The notes: generated by a model from the letters alone, not told the origin. Numbered from the stretch's first letter, positions 51,060 through 60,434 are shown. The stretch is 64,000 nucleotides of DNA from Verrucomicrobiia bacterium (GCA_030427505.1 JAUICH010000014.1:80307-144306); one strand, 5' to 3'. Translations and numbers: made by a program.

Positions 51060-52034
51060 CTATTCGATGAGTCCGAAATTCCGGGCGTGAAAACGAATGA
51101 TGTCCGCCCCCATCACGCCATAGACCTTGGTCGCGCTGTGGGGAATGCCTTCCAGGATGTGGTTCTCGTAAGGAATGCCGAGGGAGTCCAGGTGGCGCAT
51201 CCAGTCGAGGTTCGCTTCGTAGTTGTAGTCTTCCGTGCCGAAGACGATGAGGATCTTCAGGGGCGGTTGTTTGCCGCCCTTGGCGTAGACGCGGGCGGTG
51301 TCGTAGGAATTCGTTTCCCAGTTGGAAAAGAAGAGCGTTTCGCTTTCGTGTCCCTGGGTTTCGGAGATGTCCTTTTCGTGACCGTGCCCGCCGCCCATGG
51401 GCGCGGCGGAGGAAAAGAGTTCCGGATATTTGAACATGAGGCGGCCGGTGGCGCGCCCGCCCTGGGAAAAGCCCTCCAGTCCTCGAGAGCCGCGCTCCGG
51501 AAGGGTGCGGTAGGTGGCGTCCACGTGGGGGATGAGTTCCTGGATCAGGGCCGTTTCGCCGAAGGAGTTCTTCTCTGGGAAGTCGTAGTGGCTGACTTCA
51601 CCGCCATTGCTGAACACGTAGATGATACCCGGCAGGTTTTCCTGGCGCGTCAGCCTGGCGATCTCCCGCGCGATGGCGGTGTTCTTCATTTCCGAACCCG
51701 GACGGCCGCCGTGCAGGTAGTAAACAACGGGGTAGCGCTTGTTCTGGTTGGCGGAGTCATCATAGCCGGGAGGCAGCAGGATCAAGTAGCCGATGTCTGT
51801 TCCGTTTTTCTCGCTGTGAAAGGTGTGGTGTTGGAGCCCGGGAATGTCTTTGGCCTGGTTTGGCAATGGATTGACCCATCGGAAAGGCGGAGTCTTCTTC
51901 TGGCCGCCCTTTCCGTTTTCTTTTCCCGATCCGGGGGAAGACTGGGCCCCGGCGCTACAGGCCACGGCCACCACAGCCAGGAGAGAGAAGAAGAGAGTCC
52001 GCCCGAAGCGGTAAATGGGGAGGGGGTTTTTCAT
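51060..52034 (-). CDS. Secreted esterase (PF00756 type)
   Basis: The ATG at 52034 is chosen because it gives signal peptide MKNPLPIYRFGRTLFFSLLAVVAVACSAGA, possibly with lipobox VACS; upstream in-frame sequence is unlikely. The 324-residue protein has the esterase pattern: GYLILLPPGYDDS, VVYYLHGGRPGSE, the nucleophile Ser in GFSQGGRA (near residue 185), an acidic residue in VFGTEDYN and His in GIPHSATKVYG. It belongs to the D-type esterase group (trehalose-mycolyl/feruloyl-like). It may act with neighbouring exported proteins on polymer esters. Confidence 0.87.
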   Translation of the reverse strand: MKNPLPIYRFGRTLFFSLLAVVAVACSAGAQSSPGSGKENGKGGQKKTPPFRWVNPLPNQAKDIPGLQHHTFHSEKNGTDIGYLILLPPGYDDSANQNKRYPVVYYLHGGRPGSEMKNTAIAREIARLTRQENLPGIIYVFSNGGEVSHYDFPEKNSFGETALIQELIPHVDATYRTLPERGSRGLEGFSQGGRATGRLMFKYPELFSSAAPMGGGHGHEKDISETQGHESETLFFSNWETNSYDTARVYAKGGKQPPLKILIVFGTEDYNYEANLDWMRHLDSLGIPYENHILEGIPHSATKVYGVMGADIIRFHARNFGLIE

Positions 52035-52110
52035 CGCGGAGAGTACATTGAACGGCCTTGATGAAGGCCGCAAGCGGCAGGAACGCGCCAGTTGGGGAGG
52101 GTGACGGCAC

Positions 52111-53391
52111 TCAATGGAGCGTCGCGAACACATCGAACACGAGGCGCACGCCCCGGGTCTCCCAGGTTTTCTTCAATTCAGCGTCCAGTTCCTCCGGCGT
52201 CCGGCCGCGGAGGAGGTGGGTTTCCTGGGCCTGATCCGAAGGAATGCCGCGCCGCAGAGCATCCAGGTAAGCGGCGAAGTGAGCGGCGTCGCCCTTTCTG
52301 TCGTCGTGGAGGAAGTGGAAGACGAAGAGGGCGGCGGAGTTGTAATGAAGAATGGGCGTGCGGGCGCGGAGTTCGGCCATCCATTCCTTTTCCGAAAGCG
52401 TCAGGATCCGGCTCGCGGACATGACGGGCAAGTCGTTGGGTGGTTCGTTGAAGCGCCATCGGTTCACATACTCGTGCAGGCGGCTGGGCATGCGGTCGAA
52501 AGAGTAGTGACCGCGCGAGTAACCGGCGGCGGCGAGGTATTCGGCGAAGCCCTCGTCGATCCACTCGGGAAAGAGGGGCATCCAGGCGCTCAGGATCTGG
52601 TGGCTGATCTCGTGCTTGAGGACGAAGAGGTTCTTCCGCAGGTCCACGTTCAGCCAGCCGTCCTGTTCCTTCACGCCCAGGTTCGGGAGGGAGAGCAGCG
52701 TCTTCCCCAGCCAGGTGGCGTAGTAGCCGCCGCTGCCCGCCGCGCCGCCAGCCCGGGCATAAGATTCCGGGGTGGCGTACAGTTCCACGAGCATTCGCTC
52801 ACCGTCCGCGGGTGAGGCGAGTCCCGGTCCCGAAAACGCAAAGCGGCCGCGGTTCCGCCCCATGTTCTCCCGCATCCGTTGAATAGGCAGAGGCACGGCG
52901 CCGAGACCCAGGGGGAGATCGTGGATGGCGGTGTAAGTAGCCTCAAAGGTTTCGGCAATGGTTTCCACGGTACCGGGGGGCAGTTTCACTTCCGAATGGA
53001 TCTCGAAATGTTCGCTGAGATAGACGTGTTGGTTGTCTGGAATGCCTTCGGTAACGGGTACGATTTTGACCTCGCCGGGGCTGGATTCCCGGGGCCACGG
53101 AGCCATGGCTTCGGGATCGATCCAGGGGGCGTCCGGGTGGGAGTCACGCCACTCCCGCACCCGCGAGCGGTCTGCTTCGGCGAGGGAAGAAAGGGGCACG
53201 TTGATCTTTCGTCCGTCCGCTGCCAGTTGGAGCACGCAATGGTGACCGTCTTCGGCCCGCAGGGAGGCTTCCACACGGGTGCCGCTGGTGCTGGTCCAGG
53301 CTTCGGCTGTTTCACCGGCGGGCTGAGCGCTCAAACGCGCGGCTCCAGTGAAGGCTAAAGCGCCTGAAAATATCCACGTAAAAAGCCGCAT
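52111..53391 (-). CDS. Secreted SHD1-DUF1570 metalloprotease-like protein
   Basis: The ATG at 53391 gives a signal peptide (RLFTWIFSGALAFTGAARLSAQ); the ATG shares one base with the TAA of the upstream gene (TAATG), so translation is coupled. The 426 residues include an SHD1-like region (~32-85: EAWTSTSGTRVEASLRAEDGHHCVLQL ... DRSRVREW) and HEISHQ (HExxH) with WIDEGFAEYLAAAGY (third Glu) around residues ~250-280. It is a paralogue of the protein coded at 48723. A longer frame upstream of 53391 is a shadow of the C39-like gene. Confidence 0.88.
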   Translation of the reverse strand: MRLFTWIFSGALAFTGAARLSAQPAGETAEAWTSTSGTRVEASLRAEDGHHCVLQLAADGRKINVPLSSLAEADRSRVREWRDSHPDAPWIDPEAMAPWPRESSPGEVKIVPVTEGIPDNQHVYLSEHFEIHSEVKLPPGTVETIAETFEATYTAIHDLPLGLGAVPLPIQRMRENMGRNRGRFAFSGPGLASPADGERMLVELYATPESYARAGGAAGSGGYYATWLGKTLLSLPNLGVKEQDGWLNVDLRKNLFVLKHEISHQILSAWMPLFPEWIDEGFAEYLAAAGYSRGHYSFDRMPSRLHEYVNRWRFNEPPNDLPVMSASRILTLSEKEWMAELRARTPILHYNSAALFVFHFLHDDRKGDAAHFAAYLDALRRGIPSDQAQETHLLRGRTPEELDAELKKTWETRGVRLVFDVFATLH

Positions 53392-54671
53392 TACAACCTG
53401 GGGTAGAAGGCGTAATAGGCCGTGGCCTCGAGTTCTTCGATGCGCATCCGGCGGTTTCGGGCGAATTCGCCCCAGCTTTCCGTGAGGATGACTTCGCCCC
53501 GCTCTTCGTTGTATCCGTTCACGACCGAGGCGTGGGTGTAGTCGCTTTCTCCCGGCCAGGTGGCGCGGTCTTCGGCGTTGGGTTCGGGAAGCGTCAGGGT
53601 AGGGTCGTCCGCAAAGCGGCGGGCAAAGAGGGTGTGCAGGTAGTCCCGTTCCTTTTTCCAGCGGCGCCAGACCAGAACGGGTACGCCGCCTTCTATGGCG
53701 TCCTTGGCTTTGCCGAAGTCGAAGCGGGTGGTGCGGGACATGCGGAATCCGGCCTCCTCGCCGGCGGCGCCATAGATCTCTTTGATCTTCGAGCCCTTCG
53801 TGCTGCCGTGGCGGATGCCGGCGGCGGCGGCGTAGTCCTCCGTTTCCAGGGAGGACAGGCCCAGGTACTGCATGGCCATGGCCAGGGCGGAAACGCCGCA
53901 ATAGGCGCGGTCGCCCTGTGGGGAGAGAGGGACTTCGTCGATCAAGACGTCGCCATTTTCCAGGCGCCGGACTTTGGCGGCGAAGCGGTCTTCCAGGTCG
54001 CGGCGGTCCAACTCCGCCAGGGCCGGGTCCTGAAAGGAGGCCGCCTCCGCTTCCGTGCGGTAAAAGCTAAGTTTGAGCAGTTGGGAGTCGATCGCGACAA
54101 AGCGGGCATGCAAATCTCCCAGCGCGAAGATCGTGGCCGGCTGGCGGAGCATGAGGTCTTCGCCCAGCTCGATTTCCCGCCCCCGTTCGCCGGAGGCGGC
54201 TTCGAGGCGTTCGCGCAGGAGAGCGGCGGTTTCCTCAAAGCGGTGGTCGAAGGCCGCGATCCGGTCCGTCTCCTTTCCAGCGTCTTCACGCGAGACGTAG
54301 CCAAAGTGAGTGCCCGAATCCAGGTAGAGCACGGTGATGGAGCGCAGTTCGCCGCCCTGAAAGAGGCCCGTGACCATCTCCGGCTTGGTGCCGAAGACTG
54401 CCGGGGGATTGGGGTAGAGCTTGTGCGAGACTTCCGTGGGAGCCGTCTCTGGGCGCCAGGTTTCCAGGAAGTCGGGGTTCGTCCAGGCGTTGGCGGTGTT
54501 CAGCGCCACGGTCAGGTCTTCAGCGCGGACCGCCCAGGGCGAAAGTAGCGGTAGGAGAGACAGGACCAACCCGGCAAGGGGACCGCGGAAAAGCTGAAGA
54601 TCCCGCCACCGCGTTGGGCAATGGGCGAGGCTCTGGCCCCCGTGGAAAGATGGAAGAAGACAGAACACCAT
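53391..54671 (-). CDS. Secreted C39-like cysteine peptidase domain protein
   Basis: The ATG at 54671 gives a signal peptide of unusual length (~45 residues, LFRGPLAGLVLSLLPLLSPWAVRAED core). The 426-residue protein ends with a C39-like domain: Cys in GDRAYCGVSALAMAMQYLGL, His in YTHASVVNGYN and the ESWGEFARN segment. It would be a bacteriocin-processing-like peptidase or a non-processing relative. It is joined to the SHD1-DUF1570 gene by a TAATG overlap and to the upstream gene by 16 bp, so the three likely form one operon of exported proteins. Confidence 0.82.
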   Translation of the reverse strand: MVFCLLPSFHGGQSLAHCPTRWRDLQLFRGPLAGLVLSLLPLLSPWAVRAEDLTVALNTANAWTNPDFLETWRPETAPTEVSHKLYPNPPAVFGTKPEMVTGLFQGGELRSITVLYLDSGTHFGYVSREDAGKETDRIAAFDHRFEETAALLRERLEAASGERGREIELGEDLMLRQPATIFALGDLHARFVAIDSQLLKLSFYRTEAEAASFQDPALAELDRRDLEDRFAAKVRRLENGDVLIDEVPLSPQGDRAYCGVSALAMAMQYLGLSSLETEDYAAAAGIRHGSTKGSKIKEIYGAAGEEAGFRMSRTTRFDFGKAKDAIEGGVPVLVWRRWKKERDYLHTLFARRFADDPTLTLPEPNAEDRATWPGESDYTHASVVNGYNEERGEVILTESWGEFARNRRMRIEELEATAYYAFYPRL

Positions 54672-54687
54672 CCGTCGGGCGGTCCGG

Positions 54688-55230
54688 TCAGGAAGCAGTG
54701 CGCTCGATGACCACTTCCGTGGCTGATTCTCCCGTTTCGCCGCTGATTTCGCGGAGCCGGATGGTGAGCTGCTTGTAGGGATAGGAAGCACCCCCTTCTG
54801 GCGCGTCAACGGGTTCGGAACCGGTGTAGAGCTTGATGTTGGACCTCAGGGAACTCATTAGGCTAGCCGCGTCCCCAGAGTTCCCCTCCGGAACGAAGCG
54901 GACGCGGAAGCGTTCCACGGCGTCTTCACGGAGGTTCACCGTCACTTCCTGGGCCACGGCGCCAAAGACCACCGCCCCCATGTTCAGGCGGTAGGTGAGG
55001 ACCGCGGTGTCCCGGGCGGCAGGCTCCTGCCAGGCCTGCCAGTCGCCCAGCAGTTTCGCGTCCGGTTCCCAGGTGGAAGACAGGGTCGCAAAGTCTTCCA
55101 GGTTCATGTTCGCGGACTGGAAGAAAGGGTTGAGAATGGTGGTGCCCACTTCGTTGGGAACCGCGAAGAGAAGGGGGCAGGCAATAAGACCGCAGAAAAC
55201 GGCGGCCAGCGAGCGGAGCGTTCGTTTCAT
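54688..55230 (-). CDS. Exported hypothetical protein
   Basis: The ATG at 55230 gives 180 residues; the signal peptide is KRTLRSLAAVFCGLIACPLLFA. The remainder (NPFFQSANMNLEDFATLSSTWEPDAKLL; LTYRLNMGAVVFGAVAQEVTVNLREDAVERF) is mixed alpha/beta without known motifs. It leads the three-gene set with the C39-like and DUF1570-like genes. A longer frame to 55437 overlaps the divergent metallophosphoesterase start region and is not supported. Confidence 0.75.
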   Translation of the reverse strand: MKRTLRSLAAVFCGLIACPLLFAVPNEVGTTILNPFFQSANMNLEDFATLSSTWEPDAKLLGDWQAWQEPAARDTAVLTYRLNMGAVVFGAVAQEVTVNLREDAVERFRVRFVPEGNSGDAASLMSSLRSNIKLYTGSEPVDAPEGGASYPYKQLTIRLREISGETGESATEVVIERTAS

Positions 55231-55342
55231 GGCGAGGTAGGACCGGGGATTGATCGATGAAGCGAGCCAGAAGTTGGCTCTTGCTTCGTATAAGAGAATA
55301 GGATCAACCCACGGACGCATCAAGAACGGAAAAATAGAGCCC

Positions 55343-56269
55343 ATGACCGAACGTCGCCTGCCTTTGCCAGTTCCTCCGGAGAAGGGGAGGGAGGGCGCCG
55401 CACGGGAAGTCGTCTCCGGAACGCGGGGCGGCGCCACCGCGCCATCGAATCAGACCACCACGCTGGCCCACTTATCCGACCTGCATTTCGGGCGGCTGGA
55501 CCAGGAAGTGGCGGAGGGTTTGCTGGAGGAATTGCGAATGCGGAACCCGGACTTGATTGTTGTCAGCGGAGACTTCACGCAGAAGGGCAGCGAGAGTGAA
55601 TTTGAGATGGCGCGAAAGTACCTGCACCGCTTGCCCAGCGCGCCGCTGACCGTGCCGGGAAATCACGATATTCCATCCTACAATCTGCTTTCGCGTTTTA
55701 TCCGGCCCTTGTCCCGCTACAAGCGCTACATCAATGACGACCTCTATCCCTTTACGGAGCGGGGCGCGATTTCCGTGATTGGGGTGAACACGGCGCGCAG
55801 CTATGGCTGGTATCTGGACTGGTCGCGCGGGCGGCTGAACGCCCGGCAGATCGCGCGCATTCAGCAACGGCTGGAGGGCGTGGAGCCGGCGCGGCTGAAG
55901 GTATTGGTGACCCATCACCCTTTCATTCATCCGCCAGACGACCGGTCACGGCATACCCTGGGCCATCCCAAGGAAGCGCTGAAGCAACTGGCGGACAGCG
56001 GCATCGACTTGGTGCTGGCGGGACACTTTCATAAAGCCTACAGTGACGTCGTGGCCACCCGGCACCCAGAGGTGAAATCCATCGTGGTGGCTCAGGCCTC
56101 CACGTCCACCTCCGACCGGCTGAAGGCGGAGCCCAATGCGTACAATTGGATCGTTTACGATTCCGGCGCCATCTCCATCGTCAACCACCAGTGGAACGGC
56201 GAACGCTTTCAGCCACTGACGGGAAAGACCTATCGCCAGGAGGACGGAGAGTGGCTCCGGAACTCATGA
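55343..56269 (+). CDS. Calcineurin-like metallophosphoesterase
   Basis: The ATG at 55343 gives 308 residues. Metal motifs are in order: DLHFGR (D-x-H), GDFTQ (GD), GNHD, THHPFIH and AGHFHK (GHxH). These define a cytoplasmic metallophosphoesterase of the Icc/cAMP-phosphodiesterase type. Its TGA overlaps the start of the lipid kinase gene (ATGA), so the two are translated together. A role in lipid or cyclic nucleotide dephosphorylation is inferred from this pairing only. Confidence 0.92.
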   Translation: MTERRLPLPVPPEKGREGAAREVVSGTRGGATAPSNQTTTLAHLSDLHFGRLDQEVAEGLLEELRMRNPDLIVVSGDFTQKGSESEFEMARKYLHRLPSAPLTVPGNHDIPSYNLLSRFIRPLSRYKRYINDDLYPFTERGAISVIGVNTARSYGWYLDWSRGRLNARQIARIQQRLEGVEPARLKVLVTHHPFIHPPDDRSRHTLGHPKEALKQLADSGIDLVLAGHFHKAYSDVVATRHPEVKSIVVAQASTSTSDRLKAEPNAYNWIVYDSGAISIVNHQWNGERFQPLTGKTYRQEDGEWLRNS

Positions 56270-57261
56270 CGGAACAGACTCCATCCAACATGAACACTGG
56301 TGACCAAGCTGGCAACGCGCCCAAGCGGTATGAGATCGTGATCAACCGGCGGTCCGGTTACTTCCTGGAGAACGATCCCGATGAATTGTCCAAGCGGTTG
56401 TGCGAGGTGCTGTCCGCCTCCGGCGCCGGGGCGAACGCCCACATCGTGACCGGAGCAGAGATCGGGGACACCGTGGAGCGGTGCCTGGAGGGCGGCGCGC
56501 CGGACGGGCTCATTCTGTGTGGTGGAGACGGCACGGTCCAGGGCGTGTTGGCGCGGGCCGTGGAGGCGAAGGTACCGCTGGGGCTCCTGCCCATGGGGAC
56601 GCTGAATTTCCTGGCGCGGGATCTGAACATTCCCCTGGATGTGGACCGGGCTATCGAGGCGATGCCGGGCTTCGTGCCCACGGAGGTGGACGTCGCCTCC
56701 GTCAACGGCGAATACTTTGCCTGCGTCGCCACCCTGGGCTTTGGCGCTCGCCTGGCCCGCTACCGCGAGAAAGAACGGGGGAAGAGCTTCTTCTCCGCGG
56801 CCGCGAATTTCTTCCGGTCCTTCGACAGACTGGTGCCCGGAAATCAGCGGATGAAGCTGAAGTTGAAGGTGAATGGCCGGGAAGATCCGGTGAAGACCTA
56901 TTTCATGGCGTTTTCCAACAATCCCTTCGCGGACGTGCCGGGTCTGATCCCCCGGCGCAAGAGCCTGGTGTCGGGCACTTTGGGCCTTTATGTGTCCCAG
57001 CACACCAGTCCCTGGTCGGTCATGCACTCCAGTTTGGCCTATCTGAGAGGGAGTTGGGAAGACGACCCCGAGTTGATGTTCGTGGAGGCCGATGAAGTGC
57101 AAGTGAGCGCCCGGAGAGACAAGAGGGTCCTGGTGATGGTGGATGGAGAAGTGAAATCCCTTCAGTTGCCATTGAAGGTAACCCTGCACCCCAGGGCCCT
57201 GCGGATACTGGCGCCAGAGAGAGAAGCGGAGCCGCCCACCGGAAACGGGGCCGCGGCCTGA
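56266..57261 (+). CDS. Diacylglycerol/sphingosine-kinase-type lipid kinase
   Basis: The ATG at 56266 overlaps the previous stop by 4 bp. The 331-residue product has the lipid-kinase catalytic loop GGDGTVQGVLARAVEAKVPLGLLPMGTLNFLARDLNIP, of which GGDGT and GTLNFLARD are diagnostic (nucleotide-binding and substrate loops). The C-terminal half (~170-315) is the beta-rich substrate domain. It phosphorylates diacylglycerol or a related lipid with ATP. The coupled metallophosphoesterase suggests a matched kinase/phosphatase pair acting in lipid turnover. Confidence 0.92.
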   Translation: MTEQTPSNMNTGDQAGNAPKRYEIVINRRSGYFLENDPDELSKRLCEVLSASGAGANAHIVTGAEIGDTVERCLEGGAPDGLILCGGDGTVQGVLARAVEAKVPLGLLPMGTLNFLARDLNIPLDVDRAIEAMPGFVPTEVDVASVNGEYFACVATLGFGARLARYREKERGKSFFSAAANFFRSFDRLVPGNQRMKLKLKVNGREDPVKTYFMAFSNNPFADVPGLIPRRKSLVSGTLGLYVSQHTSPWSVMHSSLAYLRGSWEDDPELMFVEADEVQVSARRDKRVLVMVDGEVKSLQLPLKVTLHPRALRILAPEREAEPPTGNGAAA

Positions 57262-57556
57262 GCGGAAGGCTGGTGGGGAGTCTTTTTTCGGTTAGGGCTG
57301 GTTCGATAAATAGGCGGGGCGGCGTTGGAGGGCATTTTTTCGCCCCCGCGAGGCGCCGCGACCAGAGATGATTGAATCCTCACGGCGCGAGCGCCTCGTG
57401 GCTTCTCTCCAGTCTGGGAATCTTACGGTGGGACCCGCGCAAACGTTCAAGCATTGCGGTGGGGGGCGTTTACCCGTTTGACTCAGCCCCTATCCAGTTG
57501 TTGTCTGACTTAGTATATCCGTTTGACTTTGTCGCAACGTTAGGGAAACTACGCTT
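57262..57556. other. 295-bp region upstream of the TetR gene with direct repeats
   Basis: CCGTTTGACT occurs at 57474-57483 and again at 57519-57528, 45 bp apart, within 85 bp of the TetR start. This could be an operator pair; no symmetric site or clear promoter was found. No gene is supported. Confidence 0.4.
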
Positions 57557-58141
57557 ATGCCTCCCGGCAGACCCAGAGAATTCGACGAAGACGTGGCGCT
57601 GGAACGCGCCATGCTCGTTTTTTGGGACAAAGGTTACCGGGGCGTGGGCATGTCGGAGCTGCTCGCGGAAATCGGCATTTCCCGGCAGAGCTTGTACAAT
57701 TGCTTCGGTAGCAAACACCGTCTTTACGTCAAGGCATTGGAGCGCTATTGCGAGACTCGCTTGAAGGCCACGATCGTTGAGCTGGGCGAAGCTCCGGAAC
57801 CTCTGGATGGAGTGAGAAACCTGGTTACGCAGTTCTGTGAGTTGACCTGTGGCAAGAATCCCAAGGGCTGCCTCCTGGTCAATGCGCTGGTGGAAAACGG
57901 CGGGGAAGACAGGGAGATTTCCACCGTACTGAACCACACCCTGAGCCTGGTGGAAGGAGGTGTCCGGGGCGCCTTGGAGCGGGCGCGCCGCGAGGGAACT
58001 TTCAGCCGCCGCAAGGATACGACCGCCGTGGCTAAGTGCCTGGTGCAGGGCATTATCGGCATGGCCGTCATCGGGCGTTCCCAGTGGGACCTGGACTCCC
58101 GCCAGATGCGGTGCATGGGATGTTTGGCCTTGTTGGAGTAG
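57557..58141 (+). CDS. TetR-family transcriptional regulator
   Basis: This 194-residue protein has the TetR helix-turn-helix near residues 28-55 (MSELLAEIGISRQSLYNCFGSKHRLYVKAL), with the typical F-x-S-K-x-x-L end. The C-terminal ~130 residues are the ligand-binding helical domain, here with CGKNPKGCLLVNALVENG, a pattern of the family's TetR_C-type (YsiA/AcrR) regulators. It likely represses its own gene and an unknown neighbour. The direct repeats upstream may be its site. Confidence 0.92.
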   Translation: MPPGRPREFDEDVALERAMLVFWDKGYRGVGMSELLAEIGISRQSLYNCFGSKHRLYVKALERYCETRLKATIVELGEAPEPLDGVRNLVTQFCELTCGKNPKGCLLVNALVENGGEDREISTVLNHTLSLVEGGVRGALERARREGTFSRRKDTTAVAKCLVQGIIGMAVIGRSQWDLDSRQMRCMGCLALLE

Positions 58142-58219
58142 GAATGGGGCGGGCTCCCGAAACCAATTCGGCGGACCGCCGGCCTTGCGCGCTGGCAATA
58201 GCGGCCTCAGGGTACGGCC

Positions 58220-59830
58220 GTGGAAGCCGGACCCCCAGAACCGCTGGAACATCTGCTGCGCGAGTTGGAGCGTGGTTCCGTCTACCCCGAGACATCTGAG
58301 GAGGGAGAGGTAGAGATCATCCAGACCCATCTTTCCATCGTGTGTCTGGTGGGGGACCGGGCCTACAAGTTGAAGAAAGCGATCCGGTTGCCCTTCGTGG
58401 ACTTTTCGCGGCTGGAGCAGCGCCGGTATTATTGCGAAGAAGAACTGCGGCTGAACCGGAGACTCTGTCCGGAAGTTTACCTGGAGGTGGCGCCACTACG
58501 CCGGACCGGGACGGGCAGTCTGAGGTTTGGTGGCGAGAAAGAGGGCCCGGGGGAGATCATTGACTTTGCCGTGAAAATGCGGCGGCTGCCAGCGGAGGCG
58601 ATGATGGACCGGCGGTTGGCGGCGGGAATGGTGAGCCGTGAAACCGTGGAAGCGATTGCCCGCCGGATGGCGGCGTTTCACCGGGATGCCTGCCGGGATG
58701 AGGAGACGCGAAAGTTTGGCTCTCCCGCCACACTGCGGGACAATGCGCTGTCGAACTTCGAGGAAACGCGCGGAGACGTGGAGAGTGGCCTCTTCGATTC
58801 CAGCCTCCACGACCTTCTGGAGCAGCGCTGCCGGGAGGACTTTGACCGCCTGTTGCCCGAACTGGAGCGCCGCGCGGTGGAGGGACGGGTGGTGGACGGT
58901 CACGGAGATCTGCACTCGCGGAACATCTGCCTCACCAGCCCGCCGGCGATCTATGACTGCATCGAGTTTCAGCCCGCTTTCCGTTGCGCGGACGTTGCCA
59001 CGGAGAATGCTTTTTTGGTGATGGACCTGACTTATCGAGGTCATCCGGAGCTGGCGCGGGCGTACCTGGATGCCTACATCGCGGAGGATGGGGACGAAGC
59101 GCAGCGCGTTCTCATGCCGACGCTGGTGCGCTACCGCGCCATGGTGCGGGCCAAGGTGGACGCCATCGGCTCCCGGGAAGCGGAGATGGAGGCCGGTGAA
59201 GCAGAGAGACTGCGGCACGGGGCGCAGAAGCATTTCCATCTGGCCGCGGCCTCGGCGGTGGAAGAAGTAAGGCCAGTGCTACTTGTGGCCAGTGGGTTGC
59301 CCGCCTCCGGAAAGTCCACGGTACTGAAACAACTGGCGGCGGTGGCGGGTTGGCCGGTTCTGTCTTCAGACCGGCTGCGCAAGGAACTGGCTGGGGCAGG
59401 AGAGACCGAACGCCTGCCTGAGAAATACTATACCCCGGAGTTCTCCGCCCGCGTCTACAGGGAACTGAACTTGCGGGCGGAGGAAGCGTTGGCGCGAGGA
59501 CCCGTCTTGCTGGATGCGAACTTCCCCAGCCGGGAAAGCCGGGCCCAGGCCCGGACGGTGGCGGACAAGGTGGGGGCGGGATGTGCCGTGCTGGCCTTCA
59601 GCCTGGATGAAAGCGAACAGGGGGAGCGGCTGCGCCAGAGAGAGGAAGAGGGAACCGGCATCAGCGATGCCGGGCTGGACGTCTACCGGAAACTGAAGGC
59701 CGCTTACGAGCCACCGGACGCTGCTCTGGAGCGTATACAAGTGACGGAGGTGGATGGCTCGGCCCAAGCAGGTGCGTCCGTCTCTCACGTCCTCCGATTC
59801 TTGATGGAGACCGGATGGCCAGACCGCTGA
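58220..59830 (+). CDS. Fusion of aminoglycoside-phosphotransferase-like and AAA (P-loop) domains
   Basis: GTG start. The first ~340 residues resemble the APH kinase fold (VCLVGDRAYKLKKAI, catalytic GHGDLHSRNIC near residue 230, DCIEFQPAF). Residues ~352-535 are a P-loop domain with GLPASGKST (~355) followed by SDRLRKELAG, like zeta-toxin/AAA_33 kinases. Proteins of this COG2187/COG0645 fusion type are of unknown substrate. Cytoplasmic; standalone between TetR and the next gene. Confidence 0.88.
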   Translation: MEAGPPEPLEHLLRELERGSVYPETSEEGEVEIIQTHLSIVCLVGDRAYKLKKAIRLPFVDFSRLEQRRYYCEEELRLNRRLCPEVYLEVAPLRRTGTGSLRFGGEKEGPGEIIDFAVKMRRLPAEAMMDRRLAAGMVSRETVEAIARRMAAFHRDACRDEETRKFGSPATLRDNALSNFEETRGDVESGLFDSSLHDLLEQRCREDFDRLLPELERRAVEGRVVDGHGDLHSRNICLTSPPAIYDCIEFQPAFRCADVATENAFLVMDLTYRGHPELARAYLDAYIAEDGDEAQRVLMPTLVRYRAMVRAKVDAIGSREAEMEAGEAERLRHGAQKHFHLAAASAVEEVRPVLLVASGLPASGKSTVLKQLAAVAGWPVLSSDRLRKELAGAGETERLPEKYYTPEFSARVYRELNLRAEEALARGPVLLDANFPSRESRAQARTVADKVGAGCAVLAFSLDESEQGERLRQREEEGTGISDAGLDVYRKLKAAYEPPDAALERIQVTEVDGSAQAGASVSHVLRFLMETGWPDR

Positions 59831-59893
59831 TGGTTCTCTGGAGAGACTTGCGGGCCTGTGCGTGAAATCTCTAAAAACAACCTCTGAAAACCG

Positions 59894-60418
59894 ATGAAAA
59901 AGACCGTGCTTACCTTGGCGGCCATTCTGGCTGCCGTGTTGTGGTTTGATTCCAGCGCCTCCGCTCAGGTGGTTTCTCCGCTGCCTCCAACGGGAGCGGT
60001 CACTCCTGGCTCCGGTTCCGGAAACGGGGGAGGGAAGGCTCCTATCGACATCTCCGTGGAAGTGCGCTGCAAGATCCCGAACTTCGACAGCGCGCTAAAG
60101 TCTCCCGTGCCCCGGCTGCTGGAGTTCATCTACCTCATCGACAAAGGCATGTTCGACTACATGCCGTCATTCTATCATCCTGAAACCGCCAATTCCTATG
60201 GGCCGACCCGCTTGGTGGACGAATACATCCGTCCCTGGTATGGCGAATTAACCTCCCATGGCGGCCTGCACTATGTGGGCGTCAGCAAGATCGTCTTCGA
60301 AGGCGACATGGCGTCGATCTCCTACGCCATCTACATGAAGGACTCCGAGGTGGAGCACGAAGTCACCCAGTTCAAGCTGTCGGACGGGGAGTGGTGCCTC
60401 TACGACCGGGATCTGTAG
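59894..60418 (+). CDS. Small exported protein of unknown function
   Basis: The 174-residue product has a clean signal peptide (KKTVLTLAAILAAVLWFDSSASAQ) and a short Pro/Gly/Ser-rich linker (SPLPPTGAVTPGSGSGNGGG). The mature domain (~120 residues; FDYMPSFYHPETANSYGPTRLVDEYIRPWYGEL, DGEWCLYDRDL) resembles a SnoaL/NTF2-like cone fold but no catalytic residues are evident. Function unknown. Confidence 0.8.
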   Translation: MKKTVLTLAAILAAVLWFDSSASAQVVSPLPPTGAVTPGSGSGNGGGKAPIDISVEVRCKIPNFDSALKSPVPRLLEFIYLIDKGMFDYMPSFYHPETANSYGPTRLVDEYIRPWYGELTSHGGLHYVGVSKIVFEGDMASISYAIYMKDSEVEHEVTQFKLSDGEWCLYDRDL

Positions 60419-60434
60419 CGCCGAAGAGTCTGCC

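Noticed and set aside
53392..53901. N-terminal extension of the SHD1-DUF1570 gene into the C39-like gene
   Set aside because: A shadow in another frame; the ATG at 53391 gives a proper signal peptide.
57474..57528. TTGACT boxes before the TetR gene as a promoter
   Set aside because: No -10 box lies 16-18 bp downstream of either TTGACT; only the direct-repeat nature is reported.
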